DNA of 52,873 nucleotides from PNAI01 sp035501735. GTDB taxonomy: Bacteria > Pseudomonadota > Alphaproteobacteria > Rhizobiales > Xanthobacteraceae. The notes under the pieces were generated by a model. That model had not been told where the DNA came from. It searched no databases and saw only the letters and a list, made by a program, of their open reading frames with translations. Location: positions 1 through 52,873 of the forward strand of contig DATJVR010000093.1 of assembly GCA_035501735.1 (NCBI GenBank). Direction: 5' to 3'. Positions 8,770-17,483 of this stretch are shown piece after piece. The position numbers and the translations under genes are program-made. Numbering within the stretch: the stretch's first letter is position 1; each line of letters begins with the position of its first letter.

Positions 8770-8817
8770 ATGATTAACCCAAGTCCACGGCGCGACGCCG
8801 CGCCCCGACTTCCCTGA
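8770..8817 (+). CDS. Possible 15-codon upstream ORF
   Basis: An ATG preceded by GGCGAGGAG at a good distance opens a short frame, MINPSPRRDAAPRLP, ending 52 bases before the RlpA-like gene. It could be a leader peptide or chance. The only evidence is the ribosome binding site and the position. Confidence 0.25.
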   Translation: MINPSPRRDAAPRLP

Positions 8818-8869
8818 ACAATCGAACCTGACCGCGATCTTCAACAGCGACCCCGATGGAGGTTTCGCT

Positions 8870-9604
8870 ATGATGAAAACGTGTTCGATCGTCTGTGCCG
8901 TCGTCGCCGCCGTTATGACGGTTCCGCTCAACCGCAACGGCCTGACCGATGCGTTGAATTGGGACGATGATGTGACGTCGTCCGTGCGCATCGTCGTCGC
9001 CAGCTTGCCGGTGCCGTCCATCGCGCCGCTGCGAAAGGGCGGTGGCACCTATCGTGTCGGCGACCCCTACGCGATTAACGGGCGCACCTACACGCCGCGC
9101 GAGGAACCGACCTACAGCGCCGAAGGCGTGGCCTCCTGGTACGGCGACAAGTTTCACGGCCGGCTGACGGCGAATGGCGAAATATTCGACACCAATTCGC
9201 TTTCGGCCGCTCATCCGACGTTGCCGCTGCCGAGCTATGTGCGCGTTACCAATCTGCAAAATCATCGCTCGTTGATCGTGCGATTGAACGATCGCGGGCC
9301 CTACCACGACGGTCGCCTGATCGATGTATCGGTGCGAACCGCAAAGCTGCTCGGCTTCTACGACCAGGGCATCGCACCGGTCAGGGTCGAATACATCGGG
9401 CTGGCGGAACTCGATGGGTCCGACGACAAGTCGCTGGCCGGCACCTTGCGCGATAACGATCCATCGGCGCCTGAGACCACGGCCAGCACGCCGATCGTGT
9501 CTGTGAAGACGAGCGATCGCTGGAGCGGGTCGCACGGCATCGATGAATTCAGTGAGGCGCGGCCCACAATGGCCGGCGCGCGCCTGATCGAAATCCCGCA
9601 CTGA
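8870..9604 (+). CDS. RlpA-like double-psi beta-barrel protein
   Basis: This is a 244-residue exported protein of the rare-lipoprotein-A family, which in other bacteria cleaves naked glycan strands at the septum. The N-terminus is a signal-like segment (MMKTCSIVCAVVAAVM) without an unambiguous lipobox. The double-psi beta-barrel occupies about residues 84-170: GVASWYGDKFHGRLTANGE, AAHPTLPLPSYVRVTNL, NDRGPYHDGRLIDVS. The His of AAHP and the Asp of NDRGPY match the catalytic pair of lytic RlpA enzymes. There is no C-terminal SPOR domain; the tail after residue 180 is polar and low-complexity. Without SPOR it probably does not home to denuded septal glycan by the usual route. The ATG at 8870 follows GGAGG. 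Confidence 0.88.
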   Translation: MMKTCSIVCAVVAAVMTVPLNRNGLTDALNWDDDVTSSVRIVVASLPVPSIAPLRKGGGTYRVGDPYAINGRTYTPREEPTYSAEGVASWYGDKFHGRLTANGEIFDTNSLSAAHPTLPLPSYVRVTNLQNHRSLIVRLNDRGPYHDGRLIDVSVRTAKLLGFYDQGIAPVRVEYIGLAELDGSDDKSLAGTLRDNDPSAPETTASTPIVSVKTSDRWSGSHGIDEFSEARPTMAGARLIEIPH

Positions 9605-9651
9605 GCGGAAGGCCGGCGGCGCGATCGGATGGGCCGCCGCAGCCCACGCTG

Positions 9652-10383
9652 TCACCTGATGTAGTAATTCACGCCCAGGCGCACGATATCGTTGGTAAGC
9701 CTTTGATGCAGGTCGTCGGTGAGCCCGGTCGAGCTCGTAAAGCGCGTCGTGAAGCCTCCAAAATCGATATGGAGGAATTCGCCCCTGAGCGTCCAGTTGT
9801 GCGTCAACATCAGCTCGATGCCGCCGCCCGCCGTCCAGCCGAATTTGACCCCGTTGTTCTCCACGACCGTGAACCCGGCATTGCCGGCGTCAAACTTCAC
9901 GTTTCCATAGGCGAGCCCGGCAGTGCCGTAGAACAGGGCTCTCTCCTCGGCGATGCCCACGCGAAGGCGTGTCGTGCCGAACCAATCCATGCGGGTGGTT
10001 TCAGTGGTCGCCGGCGGAAATCCCACGGCGTTAATAAGGTTGGTGGCGTTGCCGGGGCCATCGAACTTCTGCCAGCTCGCCTGCAGATCCGACTCGATGC
10101 CCATCACCCAGGGCCCATAGACATGAACAGTGCCACCGATCTGGCCGCCCGCGTTGAGGCCCTTCATCGTGAAGGATGAAGCCGACGAGCCAGAGGACGA
10201 TAACGCGCTCGAGGAATCCTTTGCCCAGCCGTAGCCGGCGTTTCCGCCGATGTAGAAGCCGGTCCAATTGGCGACCGGGCGCGGCGAGTAAAGCGAACGC
10301 AAAATATCCTGCGCGGATGCACTACCATTCGCGGCGATGCTCACCGCGATCACCGCGGCCATCGCCAAAAAAGATCGTCTCAT
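9652..10383 (-). CDS. Outer-membrane beta-barrel protein (Omp25/opacity family)
   Basis: This is a 243-residue outer-membrane protein. The signal peptide MRRSFLAMAAVIAVSIAANG ends near ASAQ. The mature start WTGFYIGGNAGYGWAKD is the hallmark of the Omp25/Omp31-type porin-like barrels of Hyphomicrobiales. Alternating hydrophobic strands follow, including NWTLRGEFLHIDFG, and the chain ends in RLGVNYYIR. GGGGGA lies 8-13 bases before the ATG. The gene is monocistronic. Barrels of this kind have structural or host-interaction roles; nothing in the sequence points to a specific ligand. Confidence 0.9.
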   Translation of the reverse strand: MRRSFLAMAAVIAVSIAANGSASAQDILRSLYSPRPVANWTGFYIGGNAGYGWAKDSSSALSSSGSSASSFTMKGLNAGGQIGGTVHVYGPWVMGIESDLQASWQKFDGPGNATNLINAVGFPPATTETTRMDWFGTTRLRVGIAEERALFYGTAGLAYGNVKFDAGNAGFTVVENNGVKFGWTAGGGIELMLTHNWTLRGEFLHIDFGGFTTRFTSSTGLTDDLHQRLTNDIVRLGVNYYIR

Positions 10384-10651
10384 AATTGCAGTCCCCCAAA
10401 ATGAAATCGGCGGGACTCTAACGGGGGGGTGCAGCCGTGAAGTGTATTTCGGATTTTTTCCCCAGATAATGGTGTCACGGTTAATTGCGTGGAGTATTGC
10501 GGCGCAAATAATACTTCGCGACGAAAGTGTTTGTCGTAAAATCCCTGTCAAAGCGCTGTCATAATTCTTGACGTGAACTGAAAAGCCGCCAAATCCGCGC
10601 GTTGATTTCGCGATTAATATTTCTGAATTCAGAAATTTCTCGGCTGTTCGT

Positions 10652-13600
10652 TCAACCGCCATCGCCGATGATGGTGTAGGGCGCCCAGAACAGCGGGTGG
10701 GCATAGCTGAACAGCGTCTTGCCCTTGTCGTCGGTGTATCCCGGGCTGTCGAGCAGCGCCATCATCGCGGCCCGCAGCGCCTCGCTGCGGGTGATCTTCC
10801 CATCCGCGGCTTGCCGGGCGAACAGGTCGCTCACGAGCTCGCGCGCCGATTGCGAATGCACCGACCAGTTCGTCACCAGGATCGCGCGCGTGCCGGCATA
10901 GAAGAATGCGCGGCCGAGACCTGAGGCCGCCTCCGCGCCCGCACCCGCGCCGGCGGCGGTGTTGCAGGCCGAAAGCACGACCCAGTCCGCATCGAGCTTG
11001 AGCGCCAGAATTTCGTCCATGGTGAGCAGCCCGTCGCCCGGCACGCCCGCCACGTCGGGCGCGCTCAGCGCCAGTGCCGGCTGGTGCAGCCCGTCGAGCT
11101 CGCCGGGCACCAGCCCGTGCGTCGCGAACACGATGATGCGATATTTCGACAGATCGGTTTTCTTCACCGTTTCTTCATTCGCGGCCGCGCCGAGATTGAG
11201 CACCTTGGAGGGATCGGCCTGCATGGCGAGCGCGATCGACTTGAGTTCGTCCGCGGTGTCGGGCAGCCGTGGCAGCAACGAAAGCTGCGCGCTGTCCACG
11301 CCCTCGGTATGGGGTGCCGCGCGCCGCACCAGCGGCACGCCGCGCGTCGCGAGCTCCGCCACCTGCGCGCTCGGCTGCGCCGCCGCGCTCGCCTGCTCTT
11401 TGCTGAAGATCGGATCGCCGAAACCGATCATGCGCTCGCGTTTGTCCGAGCCGGGTGGCAATTGCCGCAACGTGCGCAGCGCCGCCGCCGACGGCACGAG
11501 CGTCACCGCGTGCGTGCGCGCAAGCCAGGCCACGTCGCGATAGCCCGAGAATCGGACGTCACCGTCAGGTTTCACCTCTGCCGCTTCCGTCGGCAGGAGA
11601 CCGAGCGGCAGCAGGCCGAGCGCGCCGTTGGTAGCGACGATCAGGCTCTTGGACTGCCGCCAGCCTGCCTCTACCGGCTTGAGAATTTTTGCGTAAAGCT
11701 CGTAGGCGCGCGCCACGTCGAATGGCGGGATCTCGGAAACGAAAGCAACGTTCGGCTCAAGCGCCTGCCGCAGCTTCATCACCGTGCCCTCGACCTCTCC
11801 GGCGCTGAGCTGAATTTCCACGAACGCGATCGGTCCGCTTTTCGGCACCGCCCAGACAAAACTTGCGTCACGTCCGAAGTAGAACGACAAAAACGCTTCG
11901 TCGTCCCGCATCACGGCCCTGATGTCTTCGGCCGAGGGCGGTGCCGGCTCGACCAGGCTCGCGTAGTCGCGGAACTTGCCGGCGAGATCGCGCTTGGCAG
12001 CGTCGCGCGCCGTCCGCAATCGGTCGATATCCCCCTGCAGCGCCTTCAACGCCTTCTCGTCGCGTTGCTCGGGCGGCAGCGCCAGCACGTTATTCATCAA
12101 GCCGAGCTGCGCACCGAGCTGCTTCTCCAGGTCCTGCTCCTTGCGCACGAGTTCCGCCAGGGCTGGATTCTTCGCCGTCGCGCGCGCGCCCGAGGAGGTC
12201 AACGCGCGCTGCACCGAACGGCCGCGGATGGTGTCGATGAGTTTGAAGCTCTCGCTTGCCGCGTCCGCCCCCGCCGCAGGCCCCAGGCGGGCAAGCAGCG
12301 CAACATAGGATTCCACCACGACTTGCGTCCGTTGATCGCGCGCTTCCGAGACGGTGGGATCGTCGTCATCGGTCTCATGCGATTGCGCCATCAGGATCGG
12401 GACCGCCAGCTTGAACTCGCGCAACGCATCGGCGTCGCGCTTGGCTTTTGCAAATCCGATGGCCAGGAGGCCGTGCGACAGCGCCGTGTCCACATGCTGT
12501 TCGCCGAGCCGCGTCTTGTTGCGTGCCAGCAGGCGTTCGGCTGCCGCGATCCCGGCATCCAGATTATTGGTGTTGTAGAGCGTGGCGATGTGCTCGGAAT
12601 TGAGGACCAATGCTTCACGCCGCGCCGCGTCCCAGCCCTTGGTCGCGTCGTCGATCTCGGCATAGATCTTGGCGGCGTCCTCCCAGCGGCCTTGAAGATT
12701 GAGGATCGATGCCAGCTGGCTCAAGACCGGCGGGTAGTTCTGCCCGTCCTTCGGGACCCCGAGGGTCTGCTGAATTTCGATTTGCCGGCGCGTCAGTTGC
12801 TCGGCCTCGGCAAACCGTCCCTGCTCGACCAGGAGGTTCGCGAGCGCGCCGATAAACGGCACGGTTTTCAGGTTGTATTTGCCGGCGACTTTCAGTCGGC
12901 TCAGCAGCGCGCGCCGTACATCGGCTTCGCCCTCCGCGACGCGCCCTTGCCGCGCCTTCATCCGCCCCTGCGCCGCGATCATTTCGTCGATGGACTGTTG
13001 CATCTGATCGACCGGCGGTTTCAGTCCGTCGTAGGTGTCCATCACACGCAGTGCTTCGCGTCTCAAACCTTCGGCCCGGCGATATGACACCTCCGCTTCG
13101 CGGAATTGCCCGCGCGCTTCGAGCAGCCGCGCCCGCCCGAGTTCGGTGTCACATTCGAAGCTCGCCTTGCGGAATCCGCCGAATTTCTTCCACCCCTGCG
13201 CCTCGACCAAAAGGGCTTGGTTACGCCTGACATAGACCTCTGCCTGATTGAAATCGCCAAGCTGGATGTAACGATCGGCAAGTTGGCGCTGGGCGTTGAA
13301 GAGGAAGCCCTGGGTGCCCTTCACGTTGAACATCTGCACCGACCGAAGCTGAACCTGGATCGACTTCTTGGTCTCTCCGGCGGAGGCATATTGGATTGCA
13401 AGACCCTGTCGGATGCGGCCAAGTTCCGATGCATCGAGTGATCTGTCGCCGATCTCCACCGCCTTTTCACAATCTGCAATGGCAGCCCGGAAATCTCCTA
13501 GGGCCGCCCGCGCCATGCAGCGGCCGTAATGAAATTTGGCGAGTTCCCTGCCGGCAACTCCTGTCGGCGGCGCCGCATCGGCCTCTGCACGCATTTTTGC

Positions 13601-13792
13601 CGTGAGCGTCGGATCAGGCTTCTCCTGATCGAGGATCGCGGTGATGTCGGCAATGGTGCGCGGCGGCGCGACGAAGGCGGGTGTGGTCGACTGCCCAAAG
13701 GCTGCCGCGGCGGCAAGCCACGGGCTCGCTACAATCGTTGCAAGGAAAGCCAGGCGAGCGGAAACACCGCGCGTGCGATTCGGCTGATGCAT
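10652..13792 (-). CDS. Exported TPR-CHAT domain protein (caspase-like)
   Basis: This is a 1046-residue protein made of a signal peptide, a long helical TPR region and a C-terminal CHAT domain, a clan CD (caspase/HetF-type) peptidase fold. From MHQPNRTRG at 13792, the signal segment ends near AAAFGQ. TPR-like helices run from about residue 100 to 520, and a coiled linker (ELVRKEQDLEKQLGAQLG) follows. CHAT occupies about 700-1046, with His892 in VFATHGLVPG and Cys943 in VVLSACNTAAG as the likely catalytic pair. A longer start 20 codons upstream would bury the signal peptide. No partner gene, CRISPR locus or obvious substrate is adjacent. Soluble TPR-CHAT proteins act in programmed proteolysis; this one is predicted to act outside the cytoplasm. 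Confidence 0.9.
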   Translation of the reverse strand: MHQPNRTRGVSARLAFLATIVASPWLAAAAAFGQSTTPAFVAPPRTIADITAILDQEKPDPTLTAKMRAEADAAPPTGVAGRELAKFHYGRCMARAALGDFRAAIADCEKAVEIGDRSLDASELGRIRQGLAIQYASAGETKKSIQVQLRSVQMFNVKGTQGFLFNAQRQLADRYIQLGDFNQAEVYVRRNQALLVEAQGWKKFGGFRKASFECDTELGRARLLEARGQFREAEVSYRRAEGLRREALRVMDTYDGLKPPVDQMQQSIDEMIAAQGRMKARQGRVAEGEADVRRALLSRLKVAGKYNLKTVPFIGALANLLVEQGRFAEAEQLTRRQIEIQQTLGVPKDGQNYPPVLSQLASILNLQGRWEDAAKIYAEIDDATKGWDAARREALVLNSEHIATLYNTNNLDAGIAAAERLLARNKTRLGEQHVDTALSHGLLAIGFAKAKRDADALREFKLAVPILMAQSHETDDDDPTVSEARDQRTQVVVESYVALLARLGPAAGADAASESFKLIDTIRGRSVQRALTSSGARATAKNPALAELVRKEQDLEKQLGAQLGLMNNVLALPPEQRDEKALKALQGDIDRLRTARDAAKRDLAGKFRDYASLVEPAPPSAEDIRAVMRDDEAFLSFYFGRDASFVWAVPKSGPIAFVEIQLSAGEVEGTVMKLRQALEPNVAFVSEIPPFDVARAYELYAKILKPVEAGWRQSKSLIVATNGALGLLPLGLLPTEAAEVKPDGDVRFSGYRDVAWLARTHAVTLVPSAAALRTLRQLPPGSDKRERMIGFGDPIFSKEQASAAAQPSAQVAELATRGVPLVRRAAPHTEGVDSAQLSLLPRLPDTADELKSIALAMQADPSKVLNLGAAANEETVKKTDLSKYRIIVFATHGLVPGELDGLHQPALALSAPDVAGVPGDGLLTMDEILALKLDADWVVLSACNTAAGAGAGAEAASGLGRAFFYAGTRAILVTNWSVHSQSARELVSDLFARQAADGKITRSEALRAAMMALLDSPGYTDDKGKTLFSYAHPLFWAPYTIIGDGG

Positions 13793-13855
13793 GACAAAAC
13801 CTCTGTGGATGCCCGCCAGCATCCGGAAACTCGCACCCCGCCCCTCAGGCAAAGC

Positions 13856-14644
13856 TTATACAAGTTCCTTTAGCAATTCCATGGCCGCCGCGTGCACGCG
13901 CGCGTCGCCCGCCGCGATGATGCGGCCGCCTTCCTTGGCCGATCCGCCTTCCCATGAGGTGATCAGGCCGCCCGCGCCGGTGATGATGGGGATCACCGGC
14001 AGCACGTCGTAAGGCTTCAGTTCGGTTTCGATCAGCAGATCGACATGGCCGGCCGCCAGCATGCAATAGCCGTAGCAATCTCCGCCGTAGCGCGACAGCC
14101 GTACCGCTTTTTCGAGGCGGGCGAAGTCCTTCCGGTCGGCATCGTTCATCAGCAGCGGGCTCGTGGTCGTGAGTATCGCCTCGCCGAGCGACGCGCACCG
14201 CCGTACGCGCAGGTCGCGCTTGCCGGTCGGTCCGCGATAGTTCGCCGCCGCGCCGTCGCCGGTGAATTGTTCGCGCGTGAACGGCTGGTTCATCATGCCG
14301 TAGACCGGTTCGCCTTTGCGCAAGAGCGCAATCAGCGTTCCCCACACCGGCAGGCCGCAGATGAAAGATTTCGTGCCGTCGATCGGATCGAGCGCCCAGA
14401 CGAATTCGGCGTCGGTGCGCTCGTTGCCGTATTCCTCGCCGATGATGCCGTGATCCGGGAAGCTCTTGCGGATCATCGCGCGCATGACCGATTCCGCCGC
14501 GCGATCCGCTGCCGTCACCGGGTCGAAGCCGCGGCCGCGCGACTTGTCCTCGACGCTGAGCGATGTCCGGAAGAACGGAAGGATGGCATCGCCCGCCGCG
14601 CTCGCAAGCCGCTCGACAAAAGCCGTAAAATCGATGGCAGGCAT
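13856..14644 (-). CDS. hisN: Histidinol-phosphate phosphatase, inositol monophosphatase family (HisN type)
   Basis: This is a metal-dependent phosphatase of 262 residues. The metal and phosphate ligands of the IMPase fold are GEEYG (about 69-73) and DPIDGTKSF (86-94); the last ligand region is ELKPYDVLPVIPIITGAGG. Replacement of the usual WDxAA by KPYDVLPV is typical of the HisN histidinol-phosphatase branch of actinobacteria and Hyphomicrobiales, which carries out the penultimate step of histidine synthesis. It stands between the CHAT gene and a divergent MFS gene, so there is no his operon here. SuhB or CysQ function is a weaker alternative. Confidence 0.85.
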   Translation of the reverse strand: MPAIDFTAFVERLASAAGDAILPFFRTSLSVEDKSRGRGFDPVTAADRAAESVMRAMIRKSFPDHGIIGEEYGNERTDAEFVWALDPIDGTKSFICGLPVWGTLIALLRKGEPVYGMMNQPFTREQFTGDGAAANYRGPTGKRDLRVRRCASLGEAILTTTSPLLMNDADRKDFARLEKAVRLSRYGGDCYGYCMLAAGHVDLLIETELKPYDVLPVIPIITGAGGLITSWEGGSAKEGGRIIAAGDARVHAAAMELLKELV

Positions 14645-14753
14645 TCTTTCTCGCTTCTTGTCACCCGCGCCAATCTCAGCTTTACCGGTTTAGCAGGCCC
14701 GAGTTTAAGGCTTCTTACGTGGCTCCGGCGCGAAGGGGAAGGCTGTCGGCGCG

Positions 14754-16022
14754 ATGAGCGAACACAAAATTCCGCTGAAAGCGTCGTCCTGGTCACCGCT
14801 GGCCTTCGCGATGGTGGCGACCCTCTGCGCGCTCTACATGATGAGCCAGTTCCTGCGCAATTCGGTCGGCGTGATCGCGCCCGATCTCGCCGGCGAGATC
14901 GGGCTTTCGGCCCGCGAATTGGGACTGCTGTCGAGCATCTACTTCCTGATGTTCGGACTGGCGCAGATCCCGCTCGGAGTTGCCCTCGACCGTTTTGGCC
15001 CCAAGCCCTGCCTCTTGGTGAGCGTGGTGATCGCGGTTTCCGGCTGCATGGTGTTTGCGTCCGCGCGTGGTGCGAACGGGCTCGTGGCCGGGCGCATGTT
15101 GATCGGGCTCGGTACCGCGAGTTTTCTCATGGCCCCGCTTGCGCTCTATGCGCGCTGGTTCGCGCCCGGCCAATTTTCCACCATGGCCGGCTTGCAGCTT
15201 GGCATCGGCACGCTCGGCTCGCTGCTTGCGACCGCGCCGCTCGCCTTTGCCGCCGATGCGGTGGGTTGGCGCGCGACCTTCGTCGGCATCGGGATCATCA
15301 CGTTGACGTTCGGCGCGCTGGTCTGGCTGATCGTGCGCGACGTTTCGCAGCAAAACGTCGGCGCACAGCACCGCGAAAACTGGGGCGACGCCTTCCGCGG
15401 CGTATGGGAAGTGATTCGCAGTCCTTCGATCATGCGGCTGTTCGCGCTGCAACTGACGAACTACCCGAGCTATCTTTTGATCGTTGGCCTCTGGGGCGGG
15501 CCTTATCTCACCCACGTCTACGGTTTCGACCTGAAGGGCCGCGGCGATATCCTGTTCGTGCCTGCGCTCGCGCAGATATTCGGCTCGTTGTTCTGGGGAC
15601 CGATGGACCGCGTGTTCGGCCGCTACAAGCCGCCGATTATGATCGCGGTCGCTGCAAATCTCACGACGCTCGCGCTGCTGGCGTATCTCGGCAACCCGCC
15701 GGTGCCGATTCTGCTGGTGCTGCTCGCCGTGCTCGGCTTCTCGACCGGCCTGTCATCGCTGGTGATGGCGCAGGGCAAATCGCTCTTGCCGCCGCATTTG
15801 CTTGGCCGCGCCATCACGCTTCTCAACATCGGAACCATGGGTGGCGGCTTTCTCATGCAATTCGTCAGTGGCGCCGTGATCGGCCGATTCGAAACCCCCG
15901 GGGGAATCTACCCGCTGATTGCCTATCAATGGGTCTTCGCCCTGCAGGCAGCGGTGTTACTCGCCGCTGCGGTGATCTATCGCGGGAGCCGCGATTTCCG
16001 TTTGCGGGGCAGTTGGGGATAA
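14754..16022 (+). CDS. MFS transporter, 12 transmembrane segments
   Basis: This is a major facilitator superfamily carrier of 422 residues. Two six-helix halves are visible, and the loop 2-3 motif reads LGVALDRFGPKPCLLVSV. PWxxG-like features are absent. Helix 5 contains LGIGTLGSLLATAPLAF. The N-terminus (MSEHKIPLKASSW) is cytoplasmic with no signal peptide. It resembles uncharacterised carboxylate/anion:proton symporter-like members, with no substrate signature. It starts divergently from hisN about 110 bases away. Downstream is a small-RNA candidate with its own terminator. Confidence 0.9.
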   Translation: MSEHKIPLKASSWSPLAFAMVATLCALYMMSQFLRNSVGVIAPDLAGEIGLSARELGLLSSIYFLMFGLAQIPLGVALDRFGPKPCLLVSVVIAVSGCMVFASARGANGLVAGRMLIGLGTASFLMAPLALYARWFAPGQFSTMAGLQLGIGTLGSLLATAPLAFAADAVGWRATFVGIGIITLTFGALVWLIVRDVSQQNVGAQHRENWGDAFRGVWEVIRSPSIMRLFALQLTNYPSYLLIVGLWGGPYLTHVYGFDLKGRGDILFVPALAQIFGSLFWGPMDRVFGRYKPPIMIAVAANLTTLALLAYLGNPPVPILLVLLAVLGFSTGLSSLVMAQGKSLLPPHLLGRAITLLNIGTMGGGFLMQFVSGAVIGRFETPGGIYPLIAYQWVFALQAAVLLAAAVIYRGSRDFRLRGSWG

Positions 16023-16146
16023 AAATCGCCTGCGATTGCAGGGCCTTCCAACAGCCATGCGGTACCGGGCAACCAGCCCTGTGCAAATTTAATCTGGCTG
16101 CTCTTGCTTTTTGTGCGCTGCAGTGCCAGTTTGTTGCAGCGCGGTA

Positions 16147-16232
16147 GTGCGCTTCCTCGCATTCCCGCCGCCCTCTTTGGGCGTTTCCTCCCTAAACTTG
16201 GGCCGTTTGCTGACGCAAACGGCCCTTTTTTC
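16147..16232 (+). ncRNA. suhB/MmgR (alpha-r8)-like small RNA
   Basis: The segment has the layout I know for the Rfam suhB/MmgR family of Hyphomicrobiales: an unpaired 5' part GCTTCCTCGCATTCCCGCC, a short hairpin (CGCCC TCTTT GGGCG, 16169-16183), an anti-Shine-Dalgarno stretch TTTCCTCCCTAAACTT and a rho-independent terminator. CCTCCC in such RNAs pairs with ribosome binding sites, usually with Hfq, and in Sinorhizobium MmgR limits polyhydroxybutyrate granules. The match is from memory, so a covariance-model search would decide. The 5' end is approximate. Confidence 0.62.
16200..16231 (+). terminator. Strong intrinsic terminator
   Basis: A perfect 10-bp stem (GGGCCGTTTG / CAAACGGCCC) with a CTGACG loop is followed by six T. 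It ends the small-RNA candidate and possibly readthrough from the MFS gene. Confidence 0.93.
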
Positions 16233-16281
16233 TTGATCCATGGCCACAGCGAGGAGGTCCCTCCCTCAGGGAGGTGACCGC

Positions 16282-17169
16282 TTATTCTGCTGCGGCGCGG
16301 TAAGGCCGAAGCTCCTCGATGGGGATGCTGGCCAACCGGTCCGCCAGGATCTCCAGCAGACCGGCGAGGCGTTCAAAGCCGGACGACCGTTCGAATGCCC
16401 GCTCGTCCATGTAGAGTGCGCGGTTGATCTCGAGCTGGATCGCATGCAGCCCGGCGGTCGGATTGCCGTAGTGTTCGGTGATGAAGCCGCCCGCATAGGG
16501 CTTGTTGCGGCTGACGGTGAGCCCGAACTCGCGCAGCGTGTCCTCGATCGTCTCCGACACCGCCGCCACGCAACTCGTGCCGTAGCGGTCGCCCAGCACG
16601 ATGTCGGCGCGCGGTCGCTCCTCCTTCGCGCCCGTGGACGACGGCATCGAGTGGCAGTCGATCAGCACGGCGGCGCCGAACTCCCGGTGCACCCGCGAAA
16701 ACAGCCGCCGCAGCGAGCGATGATAGGGTTTGTATAAATTCTCGATGCGGCGCAGCGCGTCCTCGACCGACAGCCGCTGATCGTAGATTTCCTGCGCGTC
16801 GCCGACCACGCGCGCGACCGTGCCGAGCCCGCCCGCGACCCGCATCGAGCGAGTATTCGCGAACGACGGCAGCCGCCCCTCGAACATGCGCGGATCGAGT
16901 TCATAGGGCTCGCGGTTGACGTCGATGTAGCAGCGCGGAAAATGCGCGCGCATCAACGGATAGCCGCGCGTCACCACGCCGCTCGCAAGCTCATCGACAA
17001 AACAGTCCTCCGAGCGCCGCAGCGTCGGCAGGTCGAGCCGCGTCGCCACCAAAAATTCGTGCGGATAGATTTTGCCGGAATGCGGCGAGTTGAATACCAC
17101 CGGTCCCCGCCACTCGGTCGGCTCGAGGATCTCGAACGGCGGATCGAACTCGTCTTGCTTTTGGCTCAT
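16282..17169 (-). CDS. N-formylglutamate amidohydrolase family protein
   Basis: This is a zinc-dependent amidohydrolase-like protein of 295 residues (FGase family, Pfam N-formylglutamate amidohydrolase). Recognisable blocks are VVFNSPHSGKIYP near residue 25, RCYIDVNREPYELD at about 80, LIDCHSMPS at about 168 and GFITEHYGNPTAGLHAIQLE near 230; His and Glu residues in these blocks bind metal. In histidine degradation by the HutG route this enzyme gives glutamate and formate. No other hut gene is nearby, and in Hyphomicrobiales this gene is often found close to cpdR-like and DUF1244 genes, so its real substrate may differ. The ATG is preceded by weak GGT-rich sequence. Confidence 0.9.
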   Translation of the reverse strand: MSQKQDEFDPPFEILEPTEWRGPVVFNSPHSGKIYPHEFLVATRLDLPTLRRSEDCFVDELASGVVTRGYPLMRAHFPRCYIDVNREPYELDPRMFEGRLPSFANTRSMRVAGGLGTVARVVGDAQEIYDQRLSVEDALRRIENLYKPYHRSLRRLFSRVHREFGAAVLIDCHSMPSSTGAKEERPRADIVLGDRYGTSCVAAVSETIEDTLREFGLTVSRNKPYAGGFITEHYGNPTAGLHAIQLEINRALYMDERAFERSSGFERLAGLLEILADRLASIPIEELRPYRAAAE

Positions 17170-17483
17170 GATGGGGTGGTCTCAGGGCAATGCGGCAACG
17201 GTGGGACGAAGTATGGCATGAAACCTTCCGGTATCGTCCATTTCCCCTTTGTTAATGTCTAGCCTCCCCGGACCCATTCTCCACGCGCGGGCGAGCCGTG
17301 CCAAGGCCGCTTTCACTGCTTGTTTACCAGCATTTTGGCTAATGGCATTGTGCAGGGGCCCTCTAACACAATCGCAAATCTCATGTGTGAGCATTGGCCG
17401 GCGATGCAACTTGAGTCGAAAGTCTCGGTGCGGCATTGCGGGGGACGGCTGCGGGACCGTGGGGGCTGCGGGTGACGGGTTCG
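17170..17483. other. Divergent intergenic region upstream of cpdR
   Basis: This gap holds the promoters of the leftward amidohydrolase gene and the rightward cpdR gene. I see no open frame with coding character, no clear hairpin and no recognisable operator. A longer upstream start for cpdR is possible at 17436, but its extra 16 residues do not match the family. Confidence 0.4.

Noticed and set aside
11084..13087. Rightward open frame of 667 codons
   Set aside because: It is antisense to the TPR-CHAT gene, with Arg/His/Gln-rich composition and no recognisable domain.
10652..13792. TPR-CHAT protein as a CRISPR-linked caspase (Craspase-like)
   Set aside because: There is no gRAMP or cas gene nearby, and the protein has an export signal. 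The domain class is shared but the system is not.
14045..16147. Rightward open frame of 700 codons
   Set aside because: It crosses hisN antisense and the MFS gene in another frame; the composition is non-protein-like.
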